Source: Ciborinia camelliae
Taxonomy: Eukaryota > Ascomycota > Leotiomycetes > Helotiales > Sclerotiniaceae
Direction of reading: 5' to 3'
NCBI GenBank assembly: GCA_025890175.1
Contig: JANPYM010000016.1
Coordinates: forward strand, 453,956 to 517,955
Length of the DNA: 64,000 nucleotides
In this document: one piece after another, positions 57,664 to 64,000 of the stretch
How the letters are laid out: the number at the start of each line of letters is the position of its first letter
Position numbering within the stretch: the first letter of the stretch is position 1
Program-made: the position numbers and the translations under genes
The notes under the pieces: model-generated
Seen by the model: only the letters and a program-made list of their open reading frames with translations
Databases searched by the model: none
What the model was told of the DNA's origin: nothing

Positions 57664-59191
57664 ATGGCGGCGATGTTCTTTTGGTTACAAGTTCTCTGTG
57701 CTGCAATCTTCGGAGCATATGCAATATGGAAGATAAACTCTAGATTTTGGATATCTCGACGAAATGAAGCGGTACGGTGTCTCCAAATTCAAAATTTGCT
57801 TCCTTATTTCTATTCCCCTTCCATTCCTGCACTGCCGTTTCTCTTTCCCAGAGAGCAGCTGTTCCGCCAATATCTCGATTCTGTCCGAGCAATTAAAAGT
57901 CTCCAATTTCTTAAGACCACATTCGTCCACCATTGCAATAATGTACCAGTCAAGTGACTTCATTAATCCAACATTTCCATTTTGAATTAATAGTCTAATC
58001 GATTTCACCAGGGCCGTTTCAATGATGAGAAAACTTCGAATAGCATCGATCCATCACCCATCATTCCCCTACCAGATTTCGACTGGCGTACCACCGAGCC
58101 CCTCAAGATCCGACCTTTCAAACCAGTATACCACATGACAATGGGTATGATTTTCCTTACAGCCCCCACTGCCCTACTATGCTCAAATATGACTGCTTAC
58201 AAAACAAAGGTCTCCAATCATGCCCTCCATCTGAACTCATAGAAATGGACCGAACCTACCTCGACCGCCTCGCCATCCGCACCAACATAATAAGAGACCA
58301 CAACCCCACTGTCCTCCAAGCCCTCCCATCATCTCACGCAGCAATCCAAGAACTTTACACCTACCTAACCACAATTTACCTCCCTACCCGATTTCCCACC
58401 ATTTACTCACTTACCCCAACCCATCTTTTGAATAGAGCAACAAACAAAAATATCCCCCTCAATCCTTCATCTCCCTTCCAAGCTCTTCATAACTTAGGTA
58501 CAAACATCGACACCGATTTTCTCTTCCTGGTCCCCTCTCCCGATGGCGATGGATATATTCTGGGAGGGTACATTGGATGTTTCCCCAGCGGTTTTGATAC
58601 CCAAGCATTACTCGGTAAAAAAATAAGGGATATCCATAAACCCGTACCAAAATACAAGGAGAAGTTAGAGACGAGTATGTATCGAAGTTTTGATCGACTG
58701 GAGGTAGGGAAGATAATTAAGAGAGCCAATGTCAGTCAAGTGCCCCCAGCGATATCCCAAAACTAGTGCTTTCACAAATGCTAAATACTACGTCTTTGCA
58801 GTGGTCAATAACTACCCATTCGCGCTTGTATGCAGCGAGTGGGAGTGGATTCCATCTATACGAAGGCGATGAAGCGAAAGCGGAGGAATTTGATATCAAT
58901 GATGTGAGCTCCTGTTTTTCTCCTTGTACCTGTACAAATTCGACAAGCTAACAGCTCTAGACACATCTCCGCTGCGAACGACAACTAGTTCATCGTCTTC
59001 CACAAACTAAGGCTCTGGTATTCTCCTTCAAAACATACCTAACCCCACTTTCCCAAGTGAAAGCAGAAGGGCTGGGAGAGGAACTGGCTGTGGCAATTGA
59101 TGGATTGAAGAAGGGTAGTGTCCCAGAAATACATTACTATAAGAGAGGTGTCGTGTGGGGAGAGAAAGTTAAGGAGTATTTGAGAAGTTGA
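57664..59191 (+). CDS. DUF3445 protein (heme-dependent oxidative N-demethylase-like)
   Basis: Five exons: 57664-57771, 58012-58144, 58210-58730, 58802-58903 and 58961-59191, giving 364 aa. Exon 1 is a signal-anchor-like segment (FFWLQVLCAAIFGAYAIWKI). The DUF3445 core follows: RPFKPVYHMTMG near residue 73, then LIEMDRTYLDRLAIR, HNPTVLQALPSSHAA, GYIGCFPSGFDTQALLGKKIRDIHKPVPKYKEKL and TTHSRLY...THLRCERQLVHRLP. DUF3445 contains the alpha subunit of bacterial heme-dependent oxidative N-demethylase. In fungi the family is common but mostly uncharacterised. Whether this protein binds heme is unknown. The 240-nt first intron is the longest. Family well supported, function inferred. Confidence 0.85.
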
Positions 59192-59570
59192 TAGAAGATG
59201 AAAGTGCTGGCCCATATCTTTGTGAGGGCGAAATATGCAGCGAGAATTCTGCATTGCGGAGAGACAATGAAGATGAGCATACGGTCATCGCAGTGATGTA
59301 TAAGTATTGACGAAATATCTTCACAATGTGTCCAAATCTATAATGCGTGATGATGGTTTCAAAGGTGGAAAGCCTCAAGAGACTCACTGAATGGCATCCT
59401 TCAATTTCTGAATTTAGGGACGAAATCAAACTCAATGTCAGTAGTTCTTTGGATCCCTCAAGAACCCTCGTCTACTAGATTGGGACGAAATAGAATGATA
59501 GTTCATTTTTTTTTGGAGAGTCCATAATTGGTTTCCATTGATGTATGTTAACAATTTCTAATTCAGAAGT
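59192..59570. other. Short convergent intergenic stretch
   Basis: 379 bp between converging 3' ends of the DUF3445 gene and the unrecognised minus-strand gene. No notable features. Confidence 0.7.
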
Positions 59571-60336
59571 CTAACTAGGGCAGATGGCACCACGTGATCC
59601 ATCCCCTATCATCCTCTCTGTTTTCGGGGCGGTATATTTGGCATCATACGATTTACCCTTTCCCCCCTTCTTCGTTTCTGGGACAGTATACATGACCGAT
59701 ATCTCATCCGAGCCCGGAACCGGATTTCTCTCCATCAGAAATCGCATAACTTTGGCAAATCTCTCCTCATGTAGGAGTAGAAAATTCGTCAGCAGTAAAG
59801 GTTTACGATTTCCAAACCAATGCAGTTGAGCTCCATCTATCGACCCCCTTATACATGGGACCGCGCCCGAGTCAACCACATCCAGCGCTCGGGCAGTATA
59901 GTTCTCATGGTAAACATCTTCGATCCCATCGACTTCGCGTGTCTTCTCCTGAATCTTCTTATCGGGTTCGGGTTTCTGCTCTTCCCGCGTCTTGAAGTCG
60001 TGTTGCTCGCCAATTAACAATTCCATCAAACGTCCCCTAGGCCTGAAGTCAACATCTTCTCTGTTCAACAGTGATTTTCTCTCCTTCCAGTCTCTGCTTC
60101 TCGCCAGTAGCTGTGGTGAGTGCGTCTGCCAGGATACGCTCTCGAATCGCTAATTGGAATTCGGTCAATAAATCAGGCTTCGTAATTGGGATCCGGCAGA
60201 CTTGGTACCACGTCTGAGGGTCACAAGAACCTTGACACTGAAATCTTACCAAGGCATGGCGAATTATGGCTGGCGGCGACGATGAGATTTGGTGCAACAG
60301 ACATTCTGCTGAATATGAGTACAAACGTTGTGGCAT
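59571..60336 (-). CDS. Unrecognised two-exon gene, charged protein
   Basis: Exons 60336-60250 and 60110-59571 give 208 aa. Read straight through, the upstream frame ends at a TGA, and the long downstream frame has no ATG start. A GTAAGA donor (60249) and CACAG acceptor (60111) join them in phase 0, giving RHALLLARSRDWKERKSLLN. The product starts MPQRLYSYSAECLLHQI, passes a Glu/Lys/Asp-rich hydrophilic middle, then a more globular block (PCIRGSIDGAQLHWFGNRK, LLLTNFLLLHEERFAKVMRFL), and ends in a Lys-rich tail (KKGGKGKSYDAKYTAPKTERM). I recognise no domain. It may be lineage-specific. The join is inferred; if wrong, the 59571-60068 part would lack a start. Confidence 0.6.
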
Positions 60337-62616
60337 TATGGAAGGTGCTATTGGATTGGATGAAGAGAATACACAGAACTCATGGCACTTATAAATAATT
60401 GAATATCACGGATATCGAATACAAGGCAAATAGAGAATTAATTTAATTTGATTGATTATTGGACTTGACTGTCTGAATCGAACACATCTATGAACACCTC
60501 CAACGGCTTCCAAGGGTCTTAGACCATGGCTTCTGAAAAAGAAATGTCCGATTTCAAAATTGTGAAAGGCAAATCAAAGTGATCGAGATGACCTCCTGGC
60601 ATTTAGGCCACGGCAGTCATCATGGCCTTTAAGAGGGCAGAGCTATATGTTAAACAGTAGAAGGGTTTGTATCCTCTTTAAGATTCAGTACCTTGATGTT
60701 TCTCATCAAAGAAAGTTAAGATAGTTTAGAAGAATGTAGCCTCAGCTGATTCCCAACCTTTCAGAAAAGTCTAAACGACATCTCAAAGTCAGGCGCCCAG
60801 CAACGGGTTATAAGTATTCTTCGCACAGCGCGAAAACATCTCGTTTTATTGAAGAAATCGAGTGCCGTTAAGTAATGTTTTGAAAGCTGGCGTGTTGTAG
60901 AAAAAGGAAACGCGAGGAAAGAAAGAGAAAACACCAATCTGTTCGTTTGAACAGTATTTACCGTGAAGCTATCCGCATATGTCCATACATATTCTCCCTT
61001 AGTCCCAGCGCCCTTTTGTATATATATTTGGCTCGTATTGGTGGCATGGAATGGGAGCAGGATTGGATCGTGTTTGTGGAAGGAAAGCTCGCACATCAAT
61101 TTCAAAGCACAGATACCTCATCTTGTGCAATCGAATACGTCAGATGAGAATGATCTGAACTTGGAGTTGAAAGATTGTTGTTTATTCCCAGAAGTTGAAG
61201 AGAATGTTCTCAAGAAGCTTGGTTATTGTTGTTGTTGTTGTGGGACAAGAGTTTTGCAAGAGAAAAAAATTCTGCATCAATTCATAGCTCCAAGATTGAC
61301 TAGCGTCTGCGGTAACCGAGGAGCTTTGACCATGCCTCGAGCATGCAAAGACATTCCAATAATAATTTCCGATGAAATGTTCATTCATGAAAGATTTTAG
61401 GACATCGATTTTATTAATATTTTGGATTTCTTTGGCAGAGCCTCTTGAACTTGGCAAGTTGCCCAGAATGCCAAGAGTATTCTTTCTTTCAATAATGGGG
61501 CATACTTGAATATCGCATTGCAGGCTTTCATTAGCCCACCACCTGAGCATTGTACCCTTTAGTCACATCCTTCCATGTTTACTATACAGTGGTACATACC
61601 AAACATTACATGACGCAGCCCGGCCGCCGACAGATATTTCTCCTTGACCTTGCAGGTTGACGACTTGCCATCATGCCTTGAGCCTTTCCAATGTAAATAA
61701 AGAAAGGTATCAGGCAATATGCTGCGGAGGAATAGAACTTATTCTGGAAGCCACACAAGGTTCCCCAATTGAAAGGGAGAATGGCGCCATATTGCCCCGT
61801 GAGTCTAGATCTCTTGTGCATTTCTATTACGTTTTGATTCCCATACCCGGGTCCAACATCCTCAAAGTTTGAAATTCTTGCTCAGCTTTCATCCTCTTTT
61901 GAGTATCACCAACTCCTTCGTTTGGCTCTGAATGGAAATCAAGGAATTCACACCGCTATTGTCGCATTATTGAGCATATGTAGATGTAAATAGATACTCT
62001 ATTCATTTCATTTCATGCTCACTTGAGTATTGCAGTCACAATGATTGGACGTTTAGAAAAGTCCGACGGGTCTTAGTAAGAAAGGGAGGGCTCTTTGGAA
62101 CGGGATCACCCAGTTTGTTGGATGCCTCCTAGTCTGGGCACAAACAGCATAGTGCCACATGATGTGAAAGATCAAGGAGAATTTAATTTTACGTGAATTT
62201 CTTGGCTTGAGGGGAACTGAGACTAAGTCTGTGTGGAGAAAGTCTCTTTCAATTTCTTTCTTGTATGGTGATGCATGAAACCCTTCATTGTGTTTGTTTC
62301 ATATACTCAGTAGTGGATCAAACATATAATATCCTTCCCCGCAATATCAGATCAGGCTATACTTTGAAAGTTGTTATTATTATTCTGATTTTACTTTCAA
62401 ACTGTTGTACACACCATCACGCAATCGAAGGTGCAATTCACTCATTTGCTGGTGGAATTCACTTGAATTTGAGTAGGTATTTGAACAAAGAACTTTTGCG
62501 CGACCACAACCTTCGAAGCGAACAACAACACAAATATCTCCCCCAAATCTAAGCTCAGATCAAACAATCAAACAACAGATTCCATCCGTATTTCGAGGCG
62601 TAGTAAATCATTCAAA
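60337..62616. other. 2.3 kb intergenic
   Basis: No gene is supported. Several short open frames (for example 60761-61105, 61182-61550 minus, 62265-62552 plus) lack family motifs and sound coding structure. A TTGTTGTTG run is seen at about 61227-61241. It is likely the promoter/leader of the DUF3602 gene plus unassigned DNA. Confidence 0.55.
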
Positions 62617-63266
62617 ATGGCCGCTTTACCTCAAATTCTTGCCGAAGAAGAGCTTCGTCGCTCTTCGTCTTCCTCGATTCGACCAGCTAACCTCTCTCAC
62701 GGTCGCGGCGGTGCTGGTAAGTTATTTTGACATCTACTTTGGCGTTTTACTTGATTGACTGATCTGTTCAGGCAATATTGGAACTTCTCCACACGATGCC
62801 GAGCCCGTCACACTCGATACTCCTACTCTCAAAGGTGAAGTTTACACCACCGGTCGCGGGGGAAGCGGAAATATGACAAAGAACACCGATCCCGAGTCGG
62901 CCAGACGGGTGAGTTCCTCATCCAATCTTTTAAGATATCTTTAATATTGACAAAAGGCAGGCACAAGATGTAGTTGGGTAGGTCGAATCATAAAACTCGA
63001 GTCAATTTCAAGTAGTGCCGAATTCTAACCCGAAATGCTCTAGTAACCCAAGAAGAGAATCCCAATCATCAAGTCATGTCGGGCGTGGCGGGGCAGCTAA
63101 TGTCTTCAGACCAAGCGAGGCCGATATTGCTGCAGCACGCAAAGATGTCAAGTGGGATAGTGCAATCTCAGATGAGGACGAGCCCGATTACAGCAAGTCT
63201 GAAACCGAGAAAGGTCTAGCGGACAAGGGAAAGGCTTGGTTGAAGGAAAAGATCGGCAAGGCCTAA
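62617..63266 (+). CDS. DUF3602 protein
   Basis: Four exons: 62617-62716, 62772-62908, 62961-62977 (17 nt) and 63044-63266, giving 158 aa. The 17-nt exon is required: it carries AQDVVG and joins the last exon in frame to give AQDVVGNPRRESQSSSHVGRGGAANVF. The protein has three repeats of a GRGG motif (LSHGRGGAGNIG, TTGRGGSGNM, HVGRGGAANVF), the signature of the fungal DUF3602 family, whose function is unknown. The rest is hydrophilic and low in hydrophobic residues, with an acidic segment (DEDEPDYSKSETEKG) before a Lys-rich end. It is probably a small soluble, disordered protein. Whether it is stress-related is not shown by the sequence. Confidence 0.88.
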
Positions 63267-64000
63267 ACAATTATGAATTTATTATGGACTTTCAGACATA
63301 GAATCTAATGATATCAGGCGTCGCTGGATTTGCTTAGCTTGGAGGGTGGAGGTCATGGAAGTGCTCGTGGATGGTTTTGCATTTTACAATTTGAGCATGG
63401 CGTTATACGGCAGAGCACTGCAGCGTTACTTTATTGACACTTGGCTCCCATGCCAACTGTGTTATACGAGTCTCAATATAGATGCAATGAACATACAGGC
63501 GCTTTTCACCAATGAAGTCATTGATGTCGGTACTGGGTTGGTTTATTCCTGGTTCATGGAAGGATCAATCAGATTCACACTGAGGGTTTCTGAGAACGAC
63601 AAATGTTGTATGATGTTGGTGGCTCTCTTAGGGGCGATGCATTAAAACACATTCTCATAACATTATATGCAGACATCACCTAGCTCGCCATTGACCTTGC
63701 GAATTGCCATCGACGATCTCTTTATGATAGGGAACTGCACGGGGATAGTAAAGATTTCTTGTTAGGCAGTTATATCTTAGTATGGTCTCGCATATTCTTA
63801 GATATTGGAATATATACGGTTAGTCATGCGGCACAGGTAAGACAATGGGCATACCTGATGTCTATCGCCATAGCCATCATACATCTTAACCGGTGACGAA
63901 TTCTCATCATCGACAAACCTTTCAAAATCATTCATTATTAACGTGTAACTGCAGCAAATGACATTGGACACCCCACTTCCCCCGGATAGTTACCTAGGCT
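63267..64000. other. 3' flank, no gene seen
   Basis: The 734 bp to the window end contain an open frame (63346-63645) that starts inside the likely 3' untranslated region and shows no domain, plus AT-rich DNA. The window ends in CCTAGGCT. Confidence 0.6.

Noticed and set aside
62265..62552. 95-codon plus-strand frame
   Set aside because: No ATG-supported family motif, and it lies directly upstream of the DUF3602 start in probable promoter DNA.
63346..63645. 99-codon plus-strand frame after the DUF3602 gene
   Set aside because: It lies in the likely 3' untranslated region with no domain or codon pattern of a gene.

Overview
The window is nuclear DNA from a filamentous ascomycete, most likely a member of the Sclerotiniaceae (Leotiomycetes: Botrytis, Sclerotinia and relatives). 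The evidence: genes cut by many short introns (mostly about 50-60 nt, GTAAGT-like donors, CTAAC-type branch sites), long microsatellite-rich intergenic DNA, and a 522-residue CYP51 that I recognise as Botrytis-like. The species call rests on memory of that family, not on a search.

Layout. 0-4 kb: the 3' end of a lysine-rich gene (+) and a five-exon histidine acid phosphatase (-). 5-15 kb: a zinc alcohol dehydrogenase (+), a SWIM-finger protein (-), a second ten-exon zinc alcohol dehydrogenase (-), and an FMN-dependent 2-hydroxyacid oxidase (+) divergent from it. 15-22 kb: three minus-strand genes, namely a Cys-rich, Asp/Ser-repeat secreted protein, an FAD-binding protein with an acidic N-terminus, and a GT23/fucosyltransferase-like type II membrane protein. 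22.3-28.4 kb: a 6 kb gene-poor stretch full of simple repeats. 28.4-31.4 kb: a Kip2-type kinesin (-). 35-38 kb: an STK19 homologue (-) divergent from a histidine phosphatase (+). 41-52 kb, all plus strand: a C2H2 transcription factor, a DGAT2-type acyltransferase, CYP51, and an Izh3-type PAQR receptor. 54-56 kb: a ten-exon S28 serine peptidase (-). 57-63 kb: a DUF3445 (heme-dependent oxidative N-demethylase-like) protein (+), an unrecognised two-exon gene (-) and a DUF3602 protein (+).

This looks like ordinary chromosomal gene content. I see no biosynthetic cluster, complete transposon, CRISPR array, rRNA or tRNA. Lipid and sterol functions lie near each other at 44-52 kb (DGAT2, CYP51, PAQR), but shared regulation is only a guess. 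Splice structures were worked out by hand, checking reading frame, splice consensus and family motifs across each junction. The most interesting local signals are a degenerate tandem repeat array in the CYP51 upstream region, a probable microexon in the histidine phosphatase gene, two in-frame stop-free introns that naive calling would translate, and a GC-rich palindromic insert in one intron of the second alcohol dehydrogenase.
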